This document shows positions 6,959 through 14,093 of a stretch of DNA of 14,731 bases, in pieces (the stretch's first letter is position 1; each line of letters starts with the position of its first letter). The position numbers and the translations under genes were made by a program. Origin of the DNA: Candidatus Gastranaerophilales bacterium. Lineage in GTDB: Bacteria > Cyanobacteriota > Vampirovibrionia > Gastranaerophilales > Gastranaerophilaceae. Where the stretch lies: contig CALVEE010000099.1 of NCBI GenBank assembly GCA_944326495.1, forward strand, positions 1-14,731, written 5' to 3'. The notes below the pieces were generated by a model. It was not told the origin of the DNA, did not search any database, and was given only the letters and a program-made list of their open reading frames with translations.

Positions 6959-7765
6959 CTATAAGTTATTGTGTGCTTCTTCAACAGTCATAGCTATGTT
7001 AATAGAGGCTTCTTCTCCGGCAGTAGAAAACCATATTAAGTATTCAATATTTCCGGCAGGGCCCTTAATTGAAGAATACGTTAAATCTTTGATTATATAG
7101 TTCAGTTCTTTGATGCAGGATGTTACATTTTTAATAACCTGTATATGTGTATTTTTATCCCTTACAACTCCGCCTTTTTCAACGAGATTTTTACCGGCTT
7201 CAAATTGCGGCTTAATGAGACAAATCATTTCATGGAAATTTGGATTGAGGAGTTTTTTTAGATTAGGCAGAACCTTTTCCAGCGAGATAAATGATAAGTC
7301 AGAAACCAGTAAATCGGCAGGAATATCAGTTTCCGAATAAATATCTTCATATGAACAAGTTTTTAGATTAGTTTTTTCGATTACCTTAACTTTTTCAGAG
7401 TTTCTTATTTTCCAATCAAGCTGGCCGTATCCTACATCTACGGCATAAACATATTTAGCTCCTCTTTGCAGCAGGCAGTCTGTAAACCCGCCGGTAGAGG
7501 CTCCTGCATCGAAACAAATTCTGTCTCTGACATCAATATTAAATGTATCGAGTGCCTTTTGGAGTTTAAAACCGCCGCGGGAGACATAAGGCATTGATTT
7601 TATTTTAAAATCATACTCTTTTTCGGGATTAAGCTGATAGCCGGCTTTTGTTATGACTTCTGTTCCAATCATGACATTTCCTGCGAGAATTGCCGCTGAT
7701 GCCTTGCTTTTGTTCTCAAAATAACCTAAATCGACTAAGATTTTATCTAATCTTTCTTTTTTCAA
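6959..7765 (-). CDS. tlyA: TlyA-type rRNA (cytidine-2'-O)-methyltransferase
   Basis: TlyA-family proteins 2'-O-methylate cytidines of 16S and/or 23S rRNA with S-adenosylmethionine, and in some bacteria methylation affects capreomycin sensitivity; they are often annotated as hemolysin A. The 268 aa show an S4 RNA-binding domain (about 4-60) and an FtsJ-type Rossmann methyltransferase domain (about 61-245) with SAM motif DAGASTGGFTDCLL (86-99). The K-D-K-E tetrad appears complete: K67 in GGFKL, D156 in SDLSFIS, K185 in LIKPQFE and E241 in NIEYL. The start codon is TTG (7765-7763), which overlaps the TGA stop of tatD by 4 bp (TTGA), so translation is likely coupled; AAAGG lies about 10 nt upstream. 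Last gene of the minus-strand cluster. Highly confident. Confidence 0.94.
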   Translation of the reverse strand: MKKERLDKILVDLGYFENKSKASAAILAGNVMIGTEVITKAGYQLNPEKEYDFKIKSMPYVSRGGFKLQKALDTFNIDVRDRICFDAGASTGGFTDCLLQRGAKYVYAVDVGYGQLDWKIRNSEKVKVIEKTNLKTCSYEDIYSETDIPADLLVSDLSFISLEKVLPNLKKLLNPNFHEMICLIKPQFEAGKNLVEKGGVVRDKNTHIQVIKNVTSCIKELNYIIKDLTYSSIKGPAGNIEYLIWFSTAGEEASINIAMTVEEAHNNL

Positions 7766-8520
7766 ATCCCAAAAAACCTTTCTGCATTTTCTGTAGTAAT
7801 ATCAATTAACTCTTCAACCGGCATTTCTCTTAGCTTTGCGATTTCTTCTGCAACATACCTGACAAAAGCGGGCGTATTAGGTTTTCCTCTGAACGGAACC
7901 GGAGTCAGGTATGGCGAATCGGTTTCAAGAAGTAGCTTATCCAGAGGAACTTCTCTTGCGACATCTTTCATTTTTACTGCGTTTTTGAATGTAACAACGC
8001 CTCCGAGTGCAATATACCAGCCAGCTTTTGTACATTCTTTCATAAATTCCGGACTGCCTGAAAAACAGTGAAAAAGTACGGAGGAATTTTTATTATTCTC
8101 TTTTAGAATATCAAAACAGTCTTTGTGAGCTTCTCTGTCGTGTACGACAATCGGCAGGTTTAGTTTATTTGCAAGTCTGATTTGTTTTGCAAAAACCTCC
8201 TGTTGTAATTCTTTAAAGGATTTATCCCAATAATAATCAAGCCCGATTTCTCCTATAGCTACAATATTTTTAGAATTATCTGCAATATATTGTTCTGTTT
8301 CTTCTGAATAGGTTTTGGCTTCAGAGGGGTAAATACCAAGCATTGCATAGATGTTTTCATATTTATTCGCAAGTTCAAGTATTTTATTAAAAGTTCCAGC
8401 TTCGCAAGCCGGATTTATAACTTTTTTTACTCCGTATTGCTGCATTTTATCAAGAGTTTCTTCTATCGGCTCTTCCAGCATATCAATATGAGCATGTGTA
8501 TCGATTAAGTAGTCCTTCAT
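7762..8520 (-). CDS. tatD: TatD-family metal-dependent deoxyribonuclease
   Basis: TatD proteins are TIM-barrel metallo-hydrolases of the amidohydrolase superfamily with 3'-5' exonuclease/DNase activity, probably used in DNA repair; despite the name they are not Tat-export components. The 252 aa show all main metal-site motifs: THAHID with H9 and H11, E91 in GEIGLDYYW, H127 in VVHDRE, H151 in FHCFSG and D201 in ETDSPYLTP. The usual GIHP motif reads GIYP at 62-65, so that His is a Tyr here. The ATG at 8520 has no SD sequence, but an extended -10 lies 7 nt upstream. It follows the nuclease-like gene by 18 nt and overlaps tlyA. Highly confident. Confidence 0.95.
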   Translation of the reverse strand: MKDYLIDTHAHIDMLEEPIEETLDKMQQYGVKKVINPACEAGTFNKILELANKYENIYAMLGIYPSEAKTYSEETEQYIADNSKNIVAIGEIGLDYYWDKSFKELQQEVFAKQIRLANKLNLPIVVHDREAHKDCFDILKENNKNSSVLFHCFSGSPEFMKECTKAGWYIALGGVVTFKNAVKMKDVAREVPLDKLLLETDSPYLTPVPFRGKPNTPAFVRYVAEEIAKLREMPVEELIDITTENAERFFGI

Positions 8521-8527
8521 ATTAGAA

Positions 8528-8536
8528 ATTATAACA
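8528..8536 (-). promoter_or_regulatory. Extended -10 promoter for tatD-tlyA (leaderless candidate)
   Basis: Minus-strand TGTTATAAT is a perfect extended -10 (TGn plus TATAAT), ending 7 nt before the tatD ATG. It lies in the 18-nt gap after the nuclease-like gene. No clear -35 is seen 17 nt upstream, as is acceptable for extended -10 promoters. Initiation would fall at about the A of the ATG, giving an mRNA with no 5' leader, which fits the absence of an SD sequence. Confidence 0.5.
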
Positions 8537-8538
8537 CG

Positions 8539-9162
8539 CTAATAGCATATTAATGAATATTCGCATTTGCAATCCTGCTTTTTTTCAGGCACTTCTTCGC
8601 TGTTAATTTTTTGAACTGCGGAGATAAGTTTTTGATTATATTCAGCTTCAAGCTCCGGTGTAAATGTTATTTTAACTTCTTCTCTGTTTTTTAAATCAAG
8701 ATATACAAAGATTATATTATTTGTTTTAAAAAATTCTTTTACTGCAAGAATATAAATAATTGTCTGAAAATCATACGCTGGATTTTTAGGCGCACTGCCT
8801 GTTTTGTAATCTAATATATAGTAATATTCTCCGTCTTTAACAAGAGCATCTAACCGTCCGGAGAAGAAATGCTCTCCGATTTTTACAGCGAGGTTATACT
8901 CTGTATTTATAACTTTAAACCCGAAATACCTGCTACCTTTAAGATATTCCCAAACTTCCCGCTCTTTCAGGGTTAAGGTATTTTCTAACAATTCAATGTT
9001 CTCGCCTCTTAAATAATAAGAGGCAAGAGCATGAATATTTTTACCGAATTCAAATATATCATCATTAACAGGCATTTGAATATTTTTTACATACTTTAAA
9101 TAAAACTTCCTAGGACATATTTGATACGTCTTAAGCATATTAGGTGAAAATGTCTGAAACAT
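8539..9162 (-). CDS. PD-(D/E)XK nuclease-superfamily protein (RecB/AddB/Cas4-like)
   Basis: A 207-aa protein that matches the stand-alone RecB-type nuclease fold. It opens with a FSPNMLKTYQICPRKFYLKYV helix typical of the family. Motifs: H44, acidic motif D105 in SGRLDAL, D118-x-K120 in LDYKTG, and the QxxxY motif Q133/Y137 in DFQTIIY. C16 with C198, C200 and C206 near the C-terminus could bind a [4Fe-4S] cluster as in AddB and Cas4, although the spacing here is CxC-x5-C rather than the usual CxxC-x5-C. No helicase, cas or add genes are adjacent, so its function is unclear; DNA repair is a guess, perhaps consistent with tatD next door. It starts 1 nt after the pfkB stop, with GAGGG as ribosome site inside that gene's end. 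Confidence 0.83.
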   Translation of the reverse strand: MFQTFSPNMLKTYQICPRKFYLKYVKNIQMPVNDDIFEFGKNIHALASYYLRGENIELLENTLTLKEREVWEYLKGSRYFGFKVINTEYNLAVKIGEHFFSGRLDALVKDGEYYYILDYKTGSAPKNPAYDFQTIIYILAVKEFFKTNNIIFVYLDLKNREEVKITFTPELEAEYNQKLISAVQKINSEEVPEKKQDCKCEYSLICY

Positions 9163-9163
9163 T

Positions 9164-10207
9164 TTAGCCCTCTAAATAAGTAAAATCAGGATTATTTTTG
9201 AGCTTTTCTTCAATCTCTTCAAAAGTTGCTAAGCCTTCTGTAGCTCCAAATTCTGAAACAACGCAGGAAGAGTTAACAGAAGCGTACATCAGAGAAAGTC
9301 CGACATTAAGCCTTGTTTTTCCGAGTGCTGCACAGAAGGTTGACGCAAACGCATCGCCGGCACCGAGAGTCGATACAACGGGAGCAGGGAAGGTCGGACA
9401 ATAGTAGAATTTTTTGCCGTCATAAGCATAAGCTCCTCTTCCGCCGTCAGTAATTACTATTATCTGGTAATCCATGACTTTTAAAGTAGTAAGCATTTTC
9501 TTTATATCAGTATGTATTAGTTCATGTGAGAATTTTTCAGTTTTGCTGTCAGGCCTTACTACAATTCCGGTTGCCATAGTAGCTTCTTCTTTGTTCATAA
9601 CAACTATATGAGCAGATTTAAGAATAGTCTTTATATGCTCAAACCCCCTTTTTAAGCTGGTAGTACCCGCATTAAAACATATTTTGGTACCATGCTTATG
9701 AGCATACTCGACAATCGGTTCAATAACTTTGTTTGATTCTCCGTTTAGGGGGGCAACATACATAAAGTCAGCTTCTTTTATGGCATCATAATTAATTTCA
9801 TCTTCTCTTATCTGCGCATTTGCTCCTCTATGTGCAAGAACAGTCCTATCCCCCTGAAAACTTACAAGAATAATAGAAAAACCAGTTGATGTATCTTTTT
9901 TCTGTATTATATTATCCAGATTTACTTTTTTGTTTTTAAAAGAAGCTAAAATTCCATCAGAATAAACATCTTTACCTATTTTAAATATTGCAGAAGTATC
10001 AAACCCTAAATTTGCAAAATTGCATGCGGTATTAATTCCGCCTCCGCCTACATTTGACGAAAAAGTTGATATATCAATTTTAGAACCATAAGGGTAGCTC
10101 ATAAAATCAGAATTTTTAGTCTTTGAACATACAGAAACAATATTAGCTTCATCACACTCTACAAAGACATCCATAGTCGCGCTTCCTATTGTTAAAATCT
10201 TTGTCAT
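9164..10207 (-). CDS. PfkB-family carbohydrate/nucleoside kinase
   Basis: A cytoplasmic ribokinase-fold kinase of 347 aa that transfers phosphate from ATP to a sugar or nucleoside; the substrate cannot be read from the sequence. The N-terminal PfkB signature is SNVGGGGINTACNFANLGF (51-69), and the C-terminal signature is STLGAGDAFASTF (279-291), in which D285 of GAGD is the expected catalytic base. Other ribokinase-like segments are VMNKEEA (203-209) and ITDGGRGAY (252-260). I start it at the ATG at 10207, preceded by a strong AGGAGG; an upstream in-frame ATG at 10282 would add 25 residues unlike the family and without an SD. First gene of the cluster pfkB-nuclease-tatD-tlyA, divergent from flagellin. 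Family certain. Confidence 0.9.
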   Translation of the reverse strand: MTKILTIGSATMDVFVECDEANIVSVCSKTKNSDFMSYPYGSKIDISTFSSNVGGGGINTACNFANLGFDTSAIFKIGKDVYSDGILASFKNKKVNLDNIIQKKDTSTGFSIILVSFQGDRTVLAHRGANAQIREDEINYDAIKEADFMYVAPLNGESNKVIEPIVEYAHKHGTKICFNAGTTSLKRGFEHIKTILKSAHIVVMNKEEATMATGIVVRPDSKTEKFSHELIHTDIKKMLTTLKVMDYQIIVITDGGRGAYAYDGKKFYYCPTFPAPVVSTLGAGDAFASTFCAALGKTRLNVGLSLMYASVNSSCVVSEFGATEGLATFEEIEEKLKNNPDFTYLEG

Positions 10208-10306
10208 AACTATCCTCCTATATGTTATTATTGTAATACAAATATCAATGTGTAAACAATTGTAAAAATATTGTTCCAGCATGGTGTATTTTTTATAGAG
10301 TTATTC

Positions 10307-10434
10307 TATAATGTTTGTATACAAGGGTATGTGAGAAATATATAAACGAGAGATTTTTTATTTACTCTTAGATTAGGGATTATACATAGTTTATGCGCAT
10401 TAATCATAATGTGCGGAGTCGGAAAGGTTAGGGA
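10307..10434 (+). promoter_or_regulatory. Flagellin upstream region: -10 candidate, leader hairpin and GGA motifs
   Basis: TATAAT at 10307-10312 is a possible -10 without a convincing -35; I see no clear sigma-28 or sigma-54 flagellar promoter. If used, the leader is about 115 nt. Near its end GCGCATTA (10395-10402) and TAATGTGC (10407-10414) form an 8-bp stem (one G-U pair, 4-nt loop) just upstream of the ribosome site. TTAGGGA occurs twice, at 10373-10379 and at 10428-10434 directly before the ATG, with two further GGA motifs (CGGA at 10414 and 10420). This resembles leaders bound by CsrA, but that is an inference. Confidence 0.4.
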
Positions 10435-11283
10435 ATGGCTCTTACAATTAATACAAATTTGGCTTCATTAATAACTCAACAAAATTTGAGCTCTGCTACA
10501 ACATCTTTAAATCAAGCGATTGAACGTATGTCTACAGGGTATAAGATCAATCACGCAAAAGACAATGCAGCAGGTTATTCAATTGCTTCAAATTGGAATG
10601 TTCAATTGAGCTCATTAGATGTTGCAACCGAAAATACAGCTATGGGAATTGATTTACTTACAACAGCAGAAGATAACTATGCGTTAATAACTTCCCATCT
10701 TCAACGTGTAAGAGATTTGACAGAGCAGGCTGCAAACGGTACTTACGGTACAGACTCGTTAGAAGCAATAGAGTCTGAAATTACAGCAAGATTAGAAGAA
10801 ATTGACAGAATTGCGCAAAATGTAGATTATAATGGCATAAAATTAATGGATGGAACCCAAACGGAGGCTATAAATATGCAAGTTGGTATTGATGCAAAAG
10901 CCTCAAGCCAAATCACATTAGAAGCAACGCTGTTTGAGGCAGCTGATGTTAATGGCTTATTTACAGAAGATGCAGCTACTGTTGCCGGTAAATGTGCGGC
11001 AGCTGACACAGCAGCATCGCAATTAACTGAAATAGATGAAGCAATTGCTAAAATTTCAGACAGGGTAACTACTATTGGTGCTGCACAAAATCGTTTAGAG
11101 TCAGCTTCTACTGCACTTGGAGTGCAAATTGAAAATATAACATCTTCGCTTTCTACAATCAGAGATGCTGATGTAGCAGAAGAATCGTCAACGTATATTC
11201 AGGCACAAATTCTTCAACAGGCGGCTGCGACATTGCTTGCTACTGCAAACCAAACGCCAAGTATTGCGTTAAATTTGATATAA
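10435..11283 (+). CDS. Flagellin
   Basis: The filament subunit of the bacterial flagellum, exported through the flagellar type III apparatus. At 282 aa it is short: the conserved D0/D1 N-terminal helices (1-140; MALTINTNLASLITQQNL, then RMSTGYKINHAKDNAAGYSIA) and C-terminal helices (about 195-282; TIGAAQNRLES, IRDADVAEESS, QAQILQQAAATLLATANQ) are joined by only about 55 residues. The segment QRVRDLTEQAANGT (90-103) and EITARLEEID (115-124) match the TLR5-binding surface of Salmonella FliC. The chain ends in LNLI rather than the usual LLR/LLQ. It contains one Cys (C187) in the linker, uncommon in flagellins. It stands alone, with its own leader and terminator; no other flagellar genes are in the window. 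Confidence 0.97.
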   Translation: MALTINTNLASLITQQNLSSATTSLNQAIERMSTGYKINHAKDNAAGYSIASNWNVQLSSLDVATENTAMGIDLLTTAEDNYALITSHLQRVRDLTEQAANGTYGTDSLEAIESEITARLEEIDRIAQNVDYNGIKLMDGTQTEAINMQVGIDAKASSQITLEATLFEAADVNGLFTEDAATVAGKCAAADTAASQLTEIDEAIAKISDRVTTIGAAQNRLESASTALGVQIENITSSLSTIRDADVAEESSTYIQAQILQQAAATLLATANQTPSIALNLI

Positions 11284-11328
11284 AAATTTTAATTAATTTG
11301 TTGTTGATTGGGATATGTACTTATATAT

Positions 11329-11353
11329 GAGCTTGATTAATCAAGCTCTTTTT
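11329..11353 (+). terminator. Intrinsic terminator of flagellin
   Basis: A perfect 20-bp palindrome, GAGCTTGATTAATCAAGCTC (11329-11348), followed by TTTTT. It lies 46 nt after the flagellin stop and makes flagellin monocistronic, separating it from the fabI promoter just downstream. Confidence 0.88.
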
Positions 11354-11369
11354 ATTATCTGAATTACGA

Positions 11370-11398
11370 TTGATAAAAAATCATGTTTTTGGTATCCT
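11370..11398 (+). promoter_or_regulatory. Sigma-70-type promoter of fabI
   Basis: TTGATA (11370-11375) and TATCCT (11393-11398) are separated by exactly 17 nt. This predicts a start near 11405 and a leader of about 28 nt before the fabI ATG, which contains its AGAGGAG ribosome site. Confidence 0.65.
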
Positions 11399-11432
11399 AA
11401 ATAAGTAGATTAGAAAAAGAGGAGTTTTGTTT

Positions 11433-12236
11433 ATGGATTTAATGAAGGGAAAGAAGGGCATAATCTTTGGTGTTTCAAATACACACGGTATTGCTTATGC
11501 TATTGCAAAACAATTGTTTGATGCCGGAGCTGATATTGCTTTTACTTATGCAGGCGAAGCTATGGAAAAAAGAGTTCGTCCGATTGCAGAGGGTATGAAT
11601 GCTAAATTAATTATGAGCTGCGATGTAACAAAAGAAGATGAAGTTGAGGCTGTATTTAAAGAATGCGAAAAAATATACGGCAAGCTTGATTTTGTGGTTC
11701 ACGCTGTTGCATTTGCTCCAAAAGAAGATTTGATGGGCAGATTTGTAGATACATCAAAACAAGGATGGGATATCGCATTAGGCGTAAGCGCATATTCTCT
11801 TGTTTCAATCTGCCGTCACGCTGAGCCTGTTATGAATGAAGGAAGTTCAATCTTTGCTCTGACTTACTTAGGTTCAGTACTTTCTGTTCCAAGCTATAAT
11901 GTAATGGGTGTTGCAAAAGCAGCTTTAGAATCTGCAATGAGATTTTTAGCAGTAGATTTAGGTCCAAAAGGTATCAGAGTTAACTGCTTATCATCAGGCC
12001 CTGTTAAGACACTTGCTTCTATGGGTATTGCAGGATTTTCTAAAATGCTTAAGGCTGCTGTTATGAGAGCTCCGTTGAAGAAGAATGTTTCTTTAGATGA
12101 TGTTGGAAGAGCCGGGTTGTATTTGGCTTCTGACCTTTCAAGCGGAACTACCGGCGAAGTAATCTATTGTGATTGCGGATGCCATTCGGCTTATGCTTCA
12201 GCAGAAGAAATGGATGTAATTTCTAAGGCTGAATAA
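11433..12236 (+). CDS. fabI: Enoyl-[acyl-carrier-protein] reductase, FabI type
   Basis: FabI reduces enoyl-ACP with NAD(P)H in the last step of each fatty-acid elongation cycle; it is a tetrameric cytoplasmic SDR-family enzyme. The protein is 267 aa from the ATG at 11433, which has AGAGGAG 8 nt upstream; a TTG two codons earlier is a poorer start. The nucleotide-binding segment GVSNTHGIAYAIA (13-25) has the FabI form of the SDR motif, and the catalytic pair is Y155 and K162 in the FabI-typical Y-x6-K arrangement, with Y145 in ALTYLG as the second active-site Tyr. The YX6K pattern sets it apart from FabV and FabL. It is followed 28 nt later by a small exported Trx-fold gene, probably on one transcript. 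Highly confident. Confidence 0.95.
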   Translation: MDLMKGKKGIIFGVSNTHGIAYAIAKQLFDAGADIAFTYAGEAMEKRVRPIAEGMNAKLIMSCDVTKEDEVEAVFKECEKIYGKLDFVVHAVAFAPKEDLMGRFVDTSKQGWDIALGVSAYSLVSICRHAEPVMNEGSSIFALTYLGSVLSVPSYNVMGVAKAALESAMRFLAVDLGPKGIRVNCLSSGPVKTLASMGIAGFSKMLKAAVMRAPLKKNVSLDDVGRAGLYLASDLSSGTTGEVIYCDCGCHSAYASAEEMDVISKAE

Positions 12237-12264
12237 TGTTTTACTTTAGATAGGATTGTATATT

Positions 12265-12642
12265 ATGAAAAAATTTTTAACAGCATTAATTCTTTTGGCC
12301 GCTGTAAGTATACAGAGTGCAATGGCGGTAACATTTGATGAAGCTATGTCGCAGAATAAACCGGTTGCCGTATTGATCTATGCTCCATGGGCTGAAGGGC
12401 AGGATACTATGCTTCAAGCTTTCAATAATATGGGTGCAAGATATGGCGAAGCTTATAATTTTGCAACTGTAAACATTGCTACAGAAGAGGCAAAATCTTT
12501 TAACCAGAGATTTTATATTTATCCAAACCTGCCGTATGTTCTTTTATTTAGAAGCGGAGGCAAGGTTTCAAGGTTCCTGAAAAAAGATTGTGTCTTAGAT
12601 GAAGCTTGTTTTGCTGAAAGACTGGATATGTTTAACAATTAA
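12265..12642 (+). CDS. Exported thioredoxin-fold protein without the CxxC motif
   Basis: A 125-aa protein with an N-terminal signal peptide (about 1-21: KK, then hydrophobic LTALILLAAVSI, cleavage near SAMA). The rest follows the thioredoxin fold: a PVAVLIYAPW strand (33-42) where thioredoxins have WCxxC, here WAEGQD (42-47), then FATVNIATEE (66-75) and the cis-proline region NLPYVLLFRSGGKV (88-101). Both active-site cysteines are absent, so disulfide exchange of the usual kind is not possible; C109 and C115 near the C-terminus might form a structural disulfide. It is probably a periplasmic binding or chaperone-like protein of unknown function. I start at the ATG at 12265; an in-frame TTG three codons earlier is possible. 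It shares a likely transcript with fabI and ends at the hairpin at 12650. Confidence 0.78.
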   Translation: MKKFLTALILLAAVSIQSAMAVTFDEAMSQNKPVAVLIYAPWAEGQDTMLQAFNNMGARYGEAYNFATVNIATEEAKSFNQRFYIYPNLPYVLLFRSGGKVSRFLKKDCVLDEACFAERLDMFNN

Positions 12643-12649
12643 ATAAATT

Positions 12650-12689
12650 AAAAAAGCCGGGCTCTATTCAATCAGAGTCCGGCTTTTTT
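12650..12689. terminator. Bidirectional intrinsic terminator
   Basis: AAAAAAGCCGGGCTCT (12650-12665) pairs with AGAGTCCGGCTTTTTT (12674-12689) with one G-T mismatch and an 8-nt loop. The stem carries an A tract on one side and a T tract on the other, so it can stop transcription in both directions. It lies between the convergent fabI/Trx unit and the outer-membrane efflux gene. Confidence 0.9.
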
Positions 12690-12695
12690 ATGCAA

Positions 12696-14054
12696 TTACA
12701 GATTATCAGGGTTTGTATAATCAATTCCGCCCACTGCTTTGTAGAGCGAAATCGTTGCTACAATATTATCTATTTTTGAGGTAATATTGCGCTGTTTTGT
12801 AATTAGAAGATTAACGTTTGATTGAAGCTCGTCGAGCTTAGAGGAGTCACCTATTGTAAACTGTTTTTCTGCAAGAATATGTTTTTCCCTCTCCAGCGAG
12901 AAATCCTCATCAGCTTTCTTTAAGTTGGCTTTTGCGGTTTTTGTCGCAACAAGGGCGTCATTAACTTCCTGAATAGAAGTCAGCACTGTTTTTTTATATT
13001 TTTCTACGGCTTTTTTGTATTCATATTTATTAATTCTGTATCTTGCAAGCTTTGCTCCGCCTGTAAATATATCCCAGCTTGGTGCAATTCCTATGTTTGA
13101 CAGGAATGTTTCCGGCGCAAACATTCTGTTCCAGCGGTAAGCATTAAATCCTAAATTCCCGTAGAGAAAGAATTTCGGGAGGAAATCCCGTCTTGCGGTT
13201 TTTACATCAAGCCCTGCTTTCTGGGCATAATTTTCAGAACTGATTAAATCCGGACGGTATTTAATAATCGTAGTTGATAAAGCTTCCGGTGCTTCAGGAT
13301 AAGATATTGTATCGAAAGAAGCATGTTCGATTTCTTTATCGGTATTAAGCCCTAAAAGAACAATAAGTTCATTGTTTAAGACTTTTTTATTTTCTATCAT
13401 ATTATTCAAATCCTGTTCAAATTTAACAAGAACCTGTTTTTGATTTAATAATTCATTAATAGGCGCAAGTCCAGCATTATACTTCTTTTCTGTCATATTC
13501 ACAATTTGGGTTTGCAGAGAAATTATTTCTTTCAGTGTTTTTTCAAGTTCATCTGCTTTTATAAGATTATAATAATCAGCTGTAAACACTGATGTTATAT
13601 AAATATAAGCTGCCCGTTCCTGTTGTTCGGTTATTTCTTTCTGCTTCTTTGCACTTTTTCTGTTTAAATAATTCTGCCCCCAGATATCGATTTCGTATGA
13701 TGCACTCAACGGGAGCATGAATTCGTTTTGTGAATATTCAGGAATAATGACATTCCCGAATTCTGTCTGTGCTCCGCTTAGAACTCTCGATAAGCTTCCG
13801 TTAAATCCTGCCTGCGGAAGCTGGTTGGAGCCGATTAGGCGGACATTTTCCTCTGACTGTTTTGTTTTCAATGCCGCAATTTTTAAGTCATGGTTATTGT
13901 TATAAAGCGTTTGGAGATGGTTTAACAAGATTTCATCATGATAATTTTTCCACCAATCCAAATTCACATATGTAAGTTTATCCACGCTTTCCCTCGCATA
14001 AACAGGGAGTGAAATTAAAAATATTAAAATTGTAAAAAATTTTTTGATTGTCAT
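12696..14054 (-). CDS. TolC/NodT-like outer-membrane efflux channel
   Basis: A 452-aa outer-membrane factor for a tripartite efflux pump, forming the exit duct from periplasm to outside. It has a Sec signal peptide (residues 1-20, ending LPVYA) without a lipobox Cys, then two outer-membrane efflux protein (OEP) halves (about 45-235 and 250-440). Typical family segments are NHDLKIAALKTKQSEENVRL in the first helical hairpin, SASYEIDIWGQ (145-155 region), YRPDLISSE in the second half, and PSWDIFTGG. I start at the ATG at 14054, with AAGGA upstream; the ATG at 14111 lies within marR's start region and would spoil the signal peptide. It is divergent from marR and the adaptor-like gene, which probably form the rest of the pump. 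Family confident; substrate unknown. Confidence 0.92.
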   Translation of the reverse strand: MTIKKFFTILIFLISLPVYARESVDKLTYVNLDWWKNYHDEILLNHLQTLYNNNHDLKIAALKTKQSEENVRLIGSNQLPQAGFNGSLSRVLSGAQTEFGNVIIPEYSQNEFMLPLSASYEIDIWGQNYLNRKSAKKQKEITEQQERAAYIYITSVFTADYYNLIKADELEKTLKEIISLQTQIVNMTEKKYNAGLAPINELLNQKQVLVKFEQDLNNMIENKKVLNNELIVLLGLNTDKEIEHASFDTISYPEAPEALSTTIIKYRPDLISSENYAQKAGLDVKTARRDFLPKFFLYGNLGFNAYRWNRMFAPETFLSNIGIAPSWDIFTGGAKLARYRINKYEYKKAVEKYKKTVLTSIQEVNDALVATKTAKANLKKADEDFSLEREKHILAEKQFTIGDSSKLDELQSNVNLLITKQRNITSKIDNIVATISLYKAVGGIDYTNPDNL

Positions 14055-14071
14055 ATTTACACTTATCCTTC

Positions 14072-14093
14072 TTGTGTTATTATGATAACACAA
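14072..14093. promoter_or_regulatory. Probable MarR operator between divergent tolC-like and marR genes
   Basis: A perfect palindrome: TTGTGTTAT (14072-14080), 4-nt spacer TATG, ATAACACAA (14085-14093). The size (22 bp, 9-bp arms) fits a dimeric winged-helix repressor. Plus-strand TATGAT (14081-14086) and minus-strand CATAAT (14084-14079) are possible -10 boxes inside it, so a bound repressor would block both genes. Plus TTTACA (14056-14061) is a possible -35 for marR with a 19-nt spacer. Confidence 0.75.

Noticed and set aside
10208..10282. Longer N-terminus for the PfkB kinase from the ATG at 10282
   Set aside because: The strong AGGAGG lies directly before 10207 and the family fold begins at MTKILTIG.
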